Shown here piece after piece: positions 17,928-26,117 of a DNA stretch of 64,000 nt (position 1 is its first letter; each line of letters opens with the position of its first letter). This DNA comes from Flagellimonas meridianipacifica. GTDB lineage: Bacteria > Bacteroidota > Bacteroidia > Flavobacteriales > Flavobacteriaceae. The notes below the pieces were generated by a model. The model had not been told where the DNA came from, did not search any database, and saw only the letters and a program-made list of their open reading frames with translations. The position numbers and the translations under genes were made by a program. The DNA is taken from contig NZ_PVYX01000001.1 of the NCBI RefSeq assembly GCF_003001695.1, positions 1,302,001-1,366,000 on the forward strand, in the 5' to 3' direction.

Positions 17928-18001
17928 CATTCAACGTTTAAAGACAGTAGATTTTTGTGGTGTTGTATGGACAACGAAGTTCGCAACCTAAACAAATGTA
18001 T

Positions 18002-18418
18002 ATGCCTTTAACATTAACATTGACCGAGGGCGTTTTGCCTTCAGGAACAGAGAAAGAAGCAGTAAAACAAATTACAGATTCCTTATTGAGAACACATGGG
18101 TTGGCTGGAAACACGGTGATGACACCCAACGTAACTGCCAATGTGCACATCGTACCCAAAGGGTTTTCCTTTTCTGGGGGAAATGACTTCAGCGGAGTAT
18201 GGGTCGAATGGAAAGTGCCGTCATTTGCCCTATCCGACGAAGCTGTTATCAAAGAACATTTTGCAGAGGTAACTGAAATCATTTTTAAGCTTTCAGGCAA
18301 ATCACAGCCAAAGGACAACATTTATGTAAATGTAGTCCATGCAGTTGACGGTGCTTGGAACCTTGACGGTGTGGCAATGACCAATGAAGAATTGCTCAGT
18401 GCCATTTCCATGGGATAA
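18002..18418 (+). CDS. Tautomerase-family protein
   Basis: 138 residues from the ATG at 18002, giving MPLTLTLTEG, with the Pro-1 that is the catalytic base of the 4-oxalocrotonate tautomerase/MIF superfamily. An upstream ATG 15 codons earlier would bury this proline and is rejected. The length is nearer the longer trimeric (MIF/CHMI-size) members than to the 62-residue 4-OT. The pattern PSGTEKEAVKQITDSLL followed by VHIVPKG, and a second half ending NVVHAVDGAWNLDGVAMTN, agrees with this. The substrate is unknown. It is a monocistronic unit with its own palindrome and terminator, next to a Crp/Fnr regulator. Confidence 0.75.
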   Translation: MPLTLTLTEGVLPSGTEKEAVKQITDSLLRTHGLAGNTVMTPNVTANVHIVPKGFSFSGGNDFSGVWVEWKVPSFALSDEAVIKEHFAEVTEIIFKLSGKSQPKDNIYVNVVHAVDGAWNLDGVAMTNEELLSAISMG

Positions 18419-18442
18419 ATTGCAATTCGTACCTATTCTTAC

Positions 18443-18476
18443 AACACTCCTCCTTTTGGGATGGGGTGTTTTTTTT
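18443..18476 (+). terminator. Intrinsic terminator after the tautomerase gene
   Basis: Stem AACACTCC / GGGGTGTT (one G-U pair) followed by TTTTTT, 25 bp after the stop codon. Confidence 0.75.
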
Positions 18477-18543
18477 GATACCTACTATTACTTTCCAAAT
18501 GGTCACGAATTATATAAAAAATGAAGACCATGGTTCCAAAAAC

Positions 18544-18559
18544 GTTGTCATTTGACAAC
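18544..18559 (+). promoter_or_regulatory. GTTGTCA-TT-TGACAAC palindrome and promoter of the esterase gene
   Basis: A perfect 7-bp inverted repeat. Read as GTTGTC-N4-GACAAC it matches the site before the tautomerase gene. CAACTTTG (7 of 8 to TAnnTTTG) ends 29 nt past the palindrome, identical spacing to that site. The start codon follows 64 bp after the palindrome. Confidence 0.55.
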
Positions 18560-18622
18560 TTTTAAAAGAGTCTTCCGGTCCAACTTTGTACCCAGATTTA
18601 AACAACAATTAATACATAAACA

Positions 18623-19369
18623 ATGAAAAATTCAATTAAGACATTTTTATTGATACATGGTGCATGGGAAGGAGCATGGTCGTGGGAGCAGACAACGGAG
18701 AACCTTGAAAAAAAAGGTCACAAGGTTATCGCTATCGATTTACCCGGGCATGGTAATGATAACACTGATGTTTCCAAGATTACTCTAGCAGTATATACAA
18801 ATCGTGTTAAAAAGGAATTGGTCAACATAGGCAAGCCGGTGATTCTTGTTGGGCACAGTTTTGCCGGTTTTATAATATCACAAGTAGCCGAAGAAATGCC
18901 AGATAGTATAGAAAAACTAATATACGTTGCATCGGCCCTTCCTTATGATGGAAAAACAGCGGTGGAAGTCTTCGAAGAAGATGAGGAAAGTGAGTTTCTT
19001 GAAAACCTAGTTTTTTCTGATGATAAGAGTACGGCTACAATGAGTAGAGAGACCATTTTAAAGGTAATATTTACCGGTGCCACAGAAGAACAGATTGACC
19101 AAGTGCTCCCCAAGCTGGTCGAGCAAGCGACCAAACCATTTTTTGAGAAAGTAATCTTATCTGATTCAAATTTCGGCAGGGTCCAAAAAGCATATGTGGA
19201 AACTACACAGGATAAGGTGATTTCACTGAAGGCACAAAGATTGGGACAAGAAAGGCTCGGAATAAATGAATCAGTGACATTGGAACGTGGGCATGTGCCA
19301 TTGGAGACCGCGCCCCAAGAACTGGCCAATGCCCTGGGCAGCCTTGCAAATTCTATAAAAAGGATTTGA
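18623..19369 (+). CDS. Alpha/beta-fold hydrolase (small-molecule esterase type)
   Basis: 248 residues, no signal peptide. FLLIHGAWEGAWSWEQ carries the oxyanion HG motif, GHSFAG is the nucleophile elbow (Ser ~80), and a C-terminal ERGHVPLETAPQELA supplies the catalytic His. This profile matches the salicylate-esterase/hydroxynitrile-lyase-like cytosolic hydrolases often annotated alpha/beta hydrolase or EstC. It lies 74 bp upstream of a DJ-1/PfpI gene and probably shares its transcript. The substrate is unknown. Confidence 0.85.
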   Translation: MKNSIKTFLLIHGAWEGAWSWEQTTENLEKKGHKVIAIDLPGHGNDNTDVSKITLAVYTNRVKKELVNIGKPVILVGHSFAGFIISQVAEEMPDSIEKLIYVASALPYDGKTAVEVFEEDEESEFLENLVFSDDKSTATMSRETILKVIFTGATEEQIDQVLPKLVEQATKPFFEKVILSDSNFGRVQKAYVETTQDKVISLKAQRLGQERLGINESVTLERGHVPLETAPQELANALGSLANSIKRI

Positions 19370-19443
19370 AACAATATCAGATTGGGACCATGCTCCAGAA
19401 ATTGAAAAAGCTATGGTTCCGATTCAACTTAAAAAATACCTAG

Positions 19444-20115
19444 ATGAAAACAATTTTGTTTATTGTGACCAGCACTAATTCAACTGGTACGGGAAGATAT
19501 CCTACGGGATACGAATTTTCAGAAGTAGCCAATCCCTATTTATATTTCATCGATAGCGGTTTTGCTGTTGATTTTGCAAGCATTCTTGGGGGTGAGCCAC
19601 CATTCGTTGGGTATGACGAATCTCACAAACAGAGCAAGAGATTCAAAAATAGTAACGGGTTTAAGCGCTTGAATTGCAGTCAAAAGCTGTCCGATATCAA
19701 TCCTGATGCTTATAATGCAATATTCTTTCCCGGTGGTCTTGGCCCAATGACGGATATGGTCTTTGACCCACATGTAAAGGAAATCATAAAAATGTTTTAC
19801 GAAAGTGGGCGCCCTATCGGTGCGGTATGTCATGGCCCGGTGGCCTTGTTAAATGTCACCTTATCAGATGGAGGTAATTTGTTGCAGGGGAAAAAAATAA
19901 ATGCCTTCACAAGGGAAGAAGAGATGTTGGACAATCACATGCTTGGCGATGTAATTCCTTTTATGCTCGAAGATGAATTGGTAAAGCAGGGTGCAATCTT
20001 TAGCCACACCAGACCATTTGAACCATTTTCGATTGTAGATGGGCACTTGGTTACAGGTCAAAATCCAGCTTCAGCTACACAGGTCGCTAGTAAAATGGTT
20101 CAACTATTGGACTAA
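19444..20115 (+). CDS. DJ-1/PfpI-family (class I glutamine amidotransferase-like) protein
   Basis: 223 residues. The nucleophile elbow GAVCHGPVALL carries the reactive Cys; AIFFPGGLGPMTDM supplies the upstream loop, and an Asp/Glu-rich lid surrounds EDELVKQGAIFSH. Length and the Cys-His pair fit the Hsp31/glyoxalase III or DJ-1 deglycase-like branch. It is downstream of the esterase, probably in the same operon under the Crp/Fnr-type site. A role against reactive carbonyls is family inference only. Confidence 0.85.
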   Translation: MKTILFIVTSTNSTGTGRYPTGYEFSEVANPYLYFIDSGFAVDFASILGGEPPFVGYDESHKQSKRFKNSNGFKRLNCSQKLSDINPDAYNAIFFPGGLGPMTDMVFDPHVKEIIKMFYESGRPIGAVCHGPVALLNVTLSDGGNLLQGKKINAFTREEEMLDNHMLGDVIPFMLEDELVKQGAIFSHTRPFEPFSIVDGHLVTGQNPASATQVASKMVQLLD

Positions 20116-20434
20116 AAGACCCTAACGTCGGTACATCACTCTTTTGGTTTTAGAAAATTTCCACGGAGCGGAAAGACAAATTCCTTTAAGAATGTGATTT
20201 GAATCAATTGAAATTAGTGATTTAAGTCCTTAGTGCTCAACCTGAGAGTCACAACCTTTGTATGGTATTTTCATCGCCCATTTCCGAAAATCCTTGCGGA
20301 TTTTCAGTTTAATATGTGTTTGCCAAGGCAAGTAACCACTAAGTTACTTATAGGCAAGATTCTGTTGTTTGTAAATACATCAATTGAAATTGTAACAATT
20401 TTTTTTATACGTAGTCTTGAAATAAAATAGAAAA
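20116..20434. other. Intergenic region rich in inverted repeats
   Basis: 319 bp with no gene. It contains a perfect hairpin GAAAATCC-TTGC-GGATTTTC (20286-20305) and a second one AAGTAAC-CACTAA-GTTACTT (20330-20349), the latter nested within TTGCC/GGCAA arms. Neither ends in a good T-run. They resemble structured spacers between single-gene units rather than simple terminators. Confidence 0.45.
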
Positions 20435-21538
20435 ATGAATAAGGTACTTGTAATACTTGCTCTTTTCATTAATTCTCTATGTTTTTCACAAAGAATTATT
20501 GAAACAAAAACTAAATACGTAAATCCGGAATTTGAAACCGAAACTAAAAATGCTAAAGCTTTAGTGACAGACTTGATGAAAGAAAAATCCATTCCTGGTC
20601 TTTCTATTACCGTGGCCAGTAAGAACAAAATCCTATGGTCTGAAGGATTTGGACTTGCAGATTTGGAAAATAAAACCCCTATCAAATTGAATTCAAAATT
20701 CAGAATTGGAAGTATTTCTAAATCACTTACATCGATAGCTCTAGGCAAGCTGATTGAAAAGGGGAAAATCAATTTAAGCGATACAGTGCAAAAGTTGGTC
20801 CCTTATTTTCCAAAGAAAAAATATCAAATTACTATTCAAGAACTTGCATCCCATACTTCCGGAATTCGGAACTATAATTACAAAAATGGAGAATATTTTA
20901 GTAATGTCCACTACAACACCATAAAAGAGAGTATTGACATTTTCAAGGAAGATTCCCTATTGTTTGAACCAAAAACAAAGTATGGTTATTCTACATATGG
21001 CTATGTATTATTGAGTGCTGCCATTGAGGAAGTAGCGGGACAGAACTTTCTTGATTACATGCAGAACAACGTTTTTGAACCCATGGGAATGTACAGTACA
21101 GTGCCGGATCTTAATGATAAAATCATAGACAACAGAGTTCAGTTTTATCAACTTCGAGATGGTACAATTATAAATGCAAGTTATATCGATAACTCTAATA
21201 AATGGGCAGGAGGAGGATTTCTCTCGTCATCATTGGATTTGGCAAAAATGTCCCAACATCTTTTAAGAAAAGATATAATCAATAAAAGGACTATTGAACT
21301 ATTGTGGACCCCTACCCAATTAGCTGATGGCGAGAGAACAAATTACTGTTTAGGCTGGCGCAGGGATGTCACCGAATCAGGAAATATATATATACATCAT
21401 GGGGGAAGTTCCGTTGGAGGACGTTCTTTTTTGCTTATTTATCCAAAGGATGAAATAATAGTATCCATTACTTGCAATCTATTTACAAGATTTAATGAAT
21501 CACTGGCGCTAGAAATAGCTGAAAAGTTTAAAAAATAA
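20435..21538 (+). CDS. Secreted serine hydrolase (beta-lactamase/DD-peptidase fold)
   Basis: 367 residues with a signal peptide (ILALFINSLCFSQ). The catalytic SxxK is in GSISKSLTS (~94), the second motif YSTYGY at ~182-187 corresponds to Tyr-x-Asn/Ser, and HHGGSSVGG near the C-terminus is the KTG-equivalent HxG. Length and motifs match the class C/serine hydrolase (PF00144) group, which includes esterases and peptidases and is not evidence of antibiotic resistance. A single-gene unit followed by a GCAACA...TATATAAG flank. Confidence 0.88.
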   Translation: MNKVLVILALFINSLCFSQRIIETKTKYVNPEFETETKNAKALVTDLMKEKSIPGLSITVASKNKILWSEGFGLADLENKTPIKLNSKFRIGSISKSLTSIALGKLIEKGKINLSDTVQKLVPYFPKKKYQITIQELASHTSGIRNYNYKNGEYFSNVHYNTIKESIDIFKEDSLLFEPKTKYGYSTYGYVLLSAAIEEVAGQNFLDYMQNNVFEPMGMYSTVPDLNDKIIDNRVQFYQLRDGTIINASYIDNSNKWAGGGFLSSSLDLAKMSQHLLRKDIINKRTIELLWTPTQLADGERTNYCLGWRRDVTESGNIYIHHGGSSVGGRSFLLIYPKDEIIVSITCNLFTRFNESLALEIAEKFKK

Positions 21539-21861
21539 CTACCCGCAACACCTTATATAAGTTATGGCGGTTCAGATGATAAAAACGAAGGTTCAATCAT
21601 AAATCAGACTACTATATAAACTTGGACAAAGATTGTTGGTATATATCCAGGATATACCCTAGGGTAGTTTTGATAATAGGATTATCGGGTAATTCAACTT
21701 TTCATCGTCAAGGCCATTAGTGTTGGGCAGTTTTTTAGACCTCTTTTCAAGTATTGGCCTGACGGTTTGTGTTTTCAGGGAAACCTTGTTGAATTTAGAT
21801 TTCCACACCTTTGATTTTATCTCCCAGTCCAGTATTACTGACCGAAACCGTTATATATTCA
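21539..21861. other. Intergenic region with cassette-like flank and palindrome
   Basis: 323 bp without a gene. At 21545-21564 it carries a flank similar to those after the DUF1349 and methyltransferase genes (GCAACA followed by TATATAAG). A perfect palindrome TACCCTAGGGTA lies at 21655-21666. Confidence 0.4.
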
Positions 21862-22638
21862 TCAGACTGACACCGAATCGCCCTCATTGAATTTCAACAC
21901 CCTTTCATCTTTCAACGCATAAAGCTTGGAAATAGGTTCTTTGTAAAGGCTGAATGACTTATGGTGTACGGGGAGGATTCTTTTTGGATTGATGAGCTCG
22001 GTTATGTCCATTAATGTTTCAGCGGTGAACGTGTAGGGTCCTCCGAACCTGTCCAATCCGCCACCGCCAACATTAGGTATAAGAATGTCCACTGTTCTTC
22101 CTTCAAGCGAACGCTTTACTTTGCTATGGTTTACGGTGTCGCCAGTGACATAAACAGACAATGAACTTGCTGGTTTCTCAATATCCAACCAATAGCCATT
22201 CACTCCGCCCGCAAGTTTGGACGCCAGGAAATTGCTCGCATGAACGCATGGAATAGCTTCTATGGTAACCTTTACATCTTCCTTCACAAAGGTTGCTTTG
22301 GCTCCCCATTTCATGTATTCCGTATTTCTGTGATAGATGAGACGCAACCAAGATTTGAGGTTTTTGTGGGCATATACCTTTGTATGTGGATTGATTTGGA
22401 CCACTCCATAGCTGTCAATATGGTCTTCATGCCGATGGGTCAAAAGCCAGAAGTCGATGTCTTCGAAATCCTTACCTCCATAGTGTGGTTCGGACCTCCT
22501 CTTGGCCCTAAAATATTTGTGGTCCTGTACCGTGTTGATGGGGCACAAAACGGGATCGCAGGCAATTTTCAGATTATCAATTTGAATGACCCACGTGGGA
22601 GCCCCGACCCATTTAAAGTGAATATCAAAATCTTTCAT
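21862..22638 (-). CDS. MBL-fold metallo-hydrolase
   Basis: 258 residues. The metal-binding motif is HRHEDHID (~79-86); further ligands are probably in CVHASNF and VTGDTVNHS, with a final His in PVHHKSF. The tryptophan-rich start (HFKWVGAPTWVIQIDNLKIA) and size fit the UlaG/NAPE-PLD-like branch. It is divergently transcribed from an HxlR regulator with a 136-bp shared promoter region, suggesting regulation by it. The substrate is unknown. Confidence 0.85.
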   Translation of the reverse strand: MKDFDIHFKWVGAPTWVIQIDNLKIACDPVLCPINTVQDHKYFRAKRRSEPHYGGKDFEDIDFWLLTHRHEDHIDSYGVVQINPHTKVYAHKNLKSWLRLIYHRNTEYMKWGAKATFVKEDVKVTIEAIPCVHASNFLASKLAGGVNGYWLDIEKPASSLSVYVTGDTVNHSKVKRSLEGRTVDILIPNVGGGGLDRFGGPYTFTAETLMDITELINPKRILPVHHKSFSLYKEPISKLYALKDERVLKFNEGDSVSV

Positions 22639-22668
22639 ATAGTTATCTTGGTAATTTTAAATAAGTTA

Positions 22669-22683
22669 GTTACTTTACGTAAC
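22669..22683. promoter_or_regulatory. Possible HxlR operator between divergent genes
   Basis: GTTAC-TTTAC-GTAAC, an inverted repeat in the 136-bp divergent promoter region. GTTACTT occurs again at ~22729. HxlR proteins bind such short dyads; assignment is by position only. Confidence 0.35.
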
Positions 22684-22774
22684 CAATATTAAGTTTTATA
22701 TATTTAATAATCAACTAGTTATCAATCTGTTACTTAGTTATTTATAGATAATTATTGTTGAAAATCAAGTGATT

Positions 22775-23188
22775 ATGCTCAAAAAAAATATACAGAAATA
22801 TTTTATGGACACACAGCCCTATCTAAAACGGGGCTACTGCCCAACCAAGGATGTGTTGGCTTCCATCACGGACAAATGGAGCATGCACTGCATCCTAAAT
22901 CTCGGGTATTACGAAAAGATGAGATTTGGGGAGCTAAAAAGAAATATCGACGGAATATCCCCGCGCATGCTATCGGTCACCTTAAAGCGACTTGAGGCTT
23001 TTGAAATTGTGAATAGGGAGGAATTCCCTGAAATTCCGCCTAGAGTGGAATATTCATTGAGTGTTTACGGGGAGGGACTGGCATCCAAATTGGTCCAGTT
23101 ATCATCATGGGTTTTAAAAAGGATGGAGGAAAAAAATCTATTGATAAATATAAGCGCGGTTGAAAATTATAATAGCAAAAACCAATAG
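22775..23188 (+). CDS. HxlR-family winged-helix transcriptional regulator
   Basis: 137 residues from the ATG at 22775 (a GTG lies two codons upstream, another ATG ten codons downstream). The family signature is clear: RGYCPTKDVLASITDKWSMH with the conserved Cys, then MRFGELKRNIDGISPRMLS and LKRLEAFEIVNREEFPEIPP followed by VEYSLS. It is divergent from the MBL-fold hydrolase gene, its probable target. The Cys near the N-terminus is often redox- or aldehyde-responsive in this family. Confidence 0.88.
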   Translation: MLKKNIQKYFMDTQPYLKRGYCPTKDVLASITDKWSMHCILNLGYYEKMRFGELKRNIDGISPRMLSVTLKRLEAFEIVNREEFPEIPPRVEYSLSVYGEGLASKLVQLSSWVLKRMEEKNLLINISAVENYNSKNQ

Positions 23189-23295
23189 TCCAAATTGCAC
23201 CTCGCGCAATCAATGCTTGGGGTTCAATCACTAGCCATATATTCCTAATATTGATAAATACCTACTGCCCTCTTAGTAGCATATAAAGTAACTGA

Positions 23296-23772
23296 ATGGA
23301 AATAAAAGTAGCAAAAATAGAAGACCTCGGACAAATATTGGATTTGCAAAAAGCCTGCTACTTAGAAGAAGCAGAATTATATGATGATTTCGAAATTCCA
23401 CCTTTAACTCAGACCTTACATTCTATAAAAACCGATTTTGAAAAAGAAAAATTTTTAAAGATTGAATCTGATGGAAAAATTATTGGTTCTGTACGAGGAT
23501 TTTTAGAAAAGGAAACTTGTAAAATTGGAAGATTGATAGTGGATGAAAATTTTCGAAACAAAGGGTTGGGGAGACTATTGATGAAAGAGATTGAATCCAA
23601 ATTTGATTCTGCGGAACGCTTTGAATTATTTACAGGTCATAAAAGTGGTAGAAACTTATCACTGTACAATAAACTTGGATATTCTGAATTCCAGAAAAAG
23701 AGGATAAATGAAAAATTAGAATTGATTTTTCTTGAAAAAAGGAATTATAAAACTGCAAATAACAATGTTTAA
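23296..23772 (+). CDS. GNAT-family N-acetyltransferase
   Basis: 158 residues. The acetyl-CoA motif A is visible as IGRLIVDENFRNKGLGRLLM (R/Q-x-x-G-x-G/A), with motif B LFTGHKSGRNLSLYNKLGYS. The N-terminus IKVAKIEDLGQILDLQKACY is typical of the fold. A single-gene unit in the cassette-like AT-rich stretch, followed by a GGCGGATTC-containing flank. The substrate is unknown. Confidence 0.85.
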   Translation: MEIKVAKIEDLGQILDLQKACYLEEAELYDDFEIPPLTQTLHSIKTDFEKEKFLKIESDGKIIGSVRGFLEKETCKIGRLIVDENFRNKGLGRLLMKEIESKFDSAERFELFTGHKSGRNLSLYNKLGYSEFQKKRINEKLELIFLEKRNYKTANNNV

Positions 23773-23943
23773 CCCAATTTTGGCGGATTCTACTACGTTG
23801 GAATCCACTCGGAATTGCTAAAGTCAGTGCCTACCCAAAAAACTATCTTTTATCCCATAAATGACAGTTATAACTAAGCGTTTGCAATTAGTATCAAAAA
23901 TGCATGTTGAGACGTATTTTAGCTTTTATCAATATCACTAAAA

Positions 23944-24558
23944 ATGACACATAAAGCATCTTCACCAAACTTAAATTCTATGACTTGGTTAAATGAACCT
24001 GACAAGTGGAAAGTGTCAGAGGGTAAATTAGAAATGTTTGTTACTCCACAATCGGACTATTGGCGTGAAACACACTATGGATTTACCGTAGACGATGGGC
24101 CATTTTATTATACATCAAGAGGTGGAGAGTTTGAGGCAATGTTAAAAATAACAGGAGAATATAAAACCCGCTTTGACCAAATGGGGATGATGATACGAAT
24201 TGATGAAAAGCAATGGATTAAAACCGGAATTGAATATGTTGACGGTAAATACAATTACAGTACTGTTGTTACTAACCATCAGAGTAGTTGGAGTGTTATT
24301 CAATTGTCAGAAAAACCAAAGTCGGTATGGATTAAGGTTATCAGGAGACTAAATGCGGTGGAAATATTTTATTCTTTGGATGGAACCAATTATACAATGA
24401 GTAACCTTAGCTACCTTAAGGGTAATGTTCCCCTAAAGGTAGGAATGATGGCCGCAAGTCCTGACGGAAATGGTTTCAAGGCTATTTTTGAAAAGTTTAG
24501 CATCAAACATCTACCTGACTTAAAAAGGTTGGAATGGTTGGGAAACAATAAAGAATAA
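23944..24558 (+). CDS. DUF1349 (concanavalin A-like) protein
   Basis: 204 residues, no signal peptide. The pattern WLNEPDKWKVSEGKLEMFVT, then GPFYYTSRGGEFEAML, DQMGMMIRIDEKQWIKTGIE and VPLKVGMMAASPDGNGFKA, is characteristic of DUF1349, the family related to yeast regulation-of-enolase protein 1. It is a small jelly-roll protein, perhaps carbohydrate-binding; biochemical role unknown. It is followed 3 bp later by the first TTGCCAACA repeat. Confidence 0.82.
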   Translation: MTHKASSPNLNSMTWLNEPDKWKVSEGKLEMFVTPQSDYWRETHYGFTVDDGPFYYTSRGGEFEAMLKITGEYKTRFDQMGMMIRIDEKQWIKTGIEYVDGKYNYSTVVTNHQSSWSVIQLSEKPKSVWIKVIRRLNAVEIFYSLDGTNYTMSNLSYLKGNVPLKVGMMAASPDGNGFKAIFEKFSIKHLPDLKRLEWLGNNKE

Positions 24559-24561
24559 TAA

Positions 24562-24588
24562 TTGCCAACATTGTATATGAGATTATGC
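24562..24588. repeat. Cassette-like flank: TTGCCAACA followed by TATATGAG
   Basis: TTGCCAACA at 24562-24570 continues with TTGTATATGAGATTATGC. It is the inverse of TGTTGGCAA at 24720-24728, and its full extent resembles the flank after the methyltransferase (25577-25604). The two inverted ends delimit the 167-bp spacer between the DUF1349 and methyltransferase genes. Confidence 0.5.
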
Positions 24589-24718
24589 TTTCCTCTTCCT
24601 CTCCATATGTTTGATGAACTCCTCAAATTATAGAATGTAAAATGGTCGAATAGTGGTTCATATTAGTCCGATGTAATCAAAGGCTATATATTCCTATATT
24701 AGTTCTAACAATATTCAT

Positions 24719-25573
24719 TTGTTGGCAACAATTAAAAATTTTATAACGGGAAATCTGAACAAAAATATAGAGGATCATTATCTCAAAGAGAATTTGTTCG
24801 AGGAGATATTAAATAGATTATTAGAACAAGGGATTGACCAAAGTTCAGTTAAAAGAGGTGATATTTCGTCGGTTGATGAATTCCATGTCAGAGGAGCCAT
24901 GGTTTCTAAAGAACTGGCCCGGACAATCGATATTTGTGGCCTTAACGTGCTTGACGTTGGATGTGGACTGGGTGGTCCGTCACGTATGCTAGCAGATGAA
25001 TTCAATTGCAAAGTAACCGGTATAAATCTTTCCAACGAGTTCATTAGAACGGCCAAAGCGTTATCCAGTTTGGTGAAACTTGACCACAAGACAAAATTTG
25101 TAGTTGGGGATGCACTAAGCCTTCCTTTTAACGATGGTTCCTTTAACGTGGTTTGGACCCAACATGTCCAGATGAATGTTCCCGATAAAGAAAAATTCTA
25201 TTCGGAAATCAGACGAGTTTTAAAACCAGGGGGATATTTTCTGTACTATGACATTTTTAAATATAATGGCGAAGAAGTTCAGTATCCTATGCCTTGGGCC
25301 TCCTCTGCGGACCAAAGTTTCTTATTTAGGAGTACAGAGATGAATGAAATCCTAATTGAACTCGGTTTTGAGAAGTTGGTGATTACAGATCAAACAAAAG
25401 CAGGTATAGAGTTCTTCGAGGCACTCGTAACCAAGTTCAAAAAGTTCGGTCCACCCAAGATGGGATTAAATATTTTAATGGGGGAAAGTACCATACCTAA
25501 ACTTCTAAATTTAATGAACCACTTGACCAGCGAAGCTTTGGCTCTTCAAAGCGGTATTTATAAATTAGAATAA
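24719..25573 (+). CDS. Class I SAM-dependent methyltransferase
   Basis: 284 residues. Motif I is NVLDVGCGLGGPSRML (~78-93), motif II-like VVGDALSLPFNDGSFNVVWT and post-II LKPGGYFLYYD, as in small-molecule (UbiE/sarcosine-type) methyltransferases. There is no ATG near the expected N-terminus: the frame begins TTG-TTG inside the TGTTGGCAACA repeat, so initiation at TTG (24719 or 24722) is assumed. The gene is bracketed by exact inverted copies of that 11-mer. The substrate is unknown. Confidence 0.8.
   Translation: MLATIKNFITGNLNKNIEDHYLKENLFEEILNRLLEQGIDQSSVKRGDISSVDEFHVRGAMVSKELARTIDICGLNVLDVGCGLGGPSRMLADEFNCKVTGINLSNEFIRTAKALSSLVKLDHKTKFVVGDALSLPFNDGSFNVVWTQHVQMNVPDKEKFYSEIRRVLKPGGYFLYYDIFKYNGEEVQYPMPWASSADQSFLFRSTEMNEILIELGFEKLVITDQTKAGIEFFEALVTKFKKFGPPKMGLNILMGESTIPKLLNLMNHLTSEALALQSGIYKLE
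24720..24730. repeat. 11-bp inverted repeat, left copy (TGTTGGCAACA)
   Basis: Its exact reverse complement, TGTTGCCAACA, lies at 25575-25585 just beyond the methyltransferase stop. This copy overlaps the presumed TTG start codon of the gene. Confidence 0.6.
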
Positions 25574-25574
25574 C

Positions 25575-25604
25575 TGTTGCCAACAAAGTATATAGTGATA
25601 CGCA
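25575..25604. repeat. 11-bp inverted repeat, right copy, with TATATAG flank
   Basis: TGTTGCCAACA at 25575-25585, 1 bp after the methyltransferase stop, followed by AAGTATATAGTGATACGC. It aligns with the flank at 24562 (GCCAACA-N2-GTATAT...). Confidence 0.6.
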
Positions 25605-26117
25605 ACATACGGGACCCGGCAGGCCACAATTTTTGCTAGTCACTTAAATTCAACCTTTTTAGGACAAGTCTAAACATGTACATTTTAAATTGTCATCCAT
25701 GATTTTGAATGTTTTGTGTACATTTTAAAATATTACTGAATCTTTATAAGTAAATAAAAACCAGTTAGTTATAAAGAAATCTCGTTTTGACAGATGTACA
25801 TTTTAATTTACCATTTACAATTCTATTATGTAAAATATCCCTCGACTTTTCGTCATTTATGGGAATGATGAACAGGTGTAAATGACAATTCTTTTGAATA
25901 TTTCTTAGGAATTAAGTAGTCATAAACTGAAGTGGCCTTTTTGGCGAAGTTATTTTTCGATTTCGCTATCCATTTTCAATACAACTTCTATAATATGCAT
26001 TATTCCTGAATATGAAACTTAGAATATAGCAGAACTTATTCACGGATTCCTCTGATCACAACTTTCCAAATGTCCTAAACTTAGCAAAACCAGGTTCTGG
26101 TTATGCGCATCAGTCGT
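25586..26117. other. Intergenic region with three TGTACATTTTAA repeats
   Basis: About 530 bp of AT-rich sequence without a gene. TGTACATTTTAA occurs three times in direct orientation at 25677-25688, 25717-25728 and 25795-25806, spaced 40 and 78 bp (close to one and two 39-40-bp steps). They could be a short iteron-like array or repeated operators. Nothing else was recognised. Confidence 0.5.

Noticed and set aside
20435..21538. Antibiotic-resistance beta-lactamase
   Set aside because: The S-x-x-K serine hydrolase family includes many esterases and peptidases; nothing specific to class C beta-lactamases was seen.
24562..24728. Integron attC site
   Set aside because: Inverted ends are present, but the RYYYAAC/GTTRRRY cores are not matched and no integrase is visible; reported only as cassette-like.
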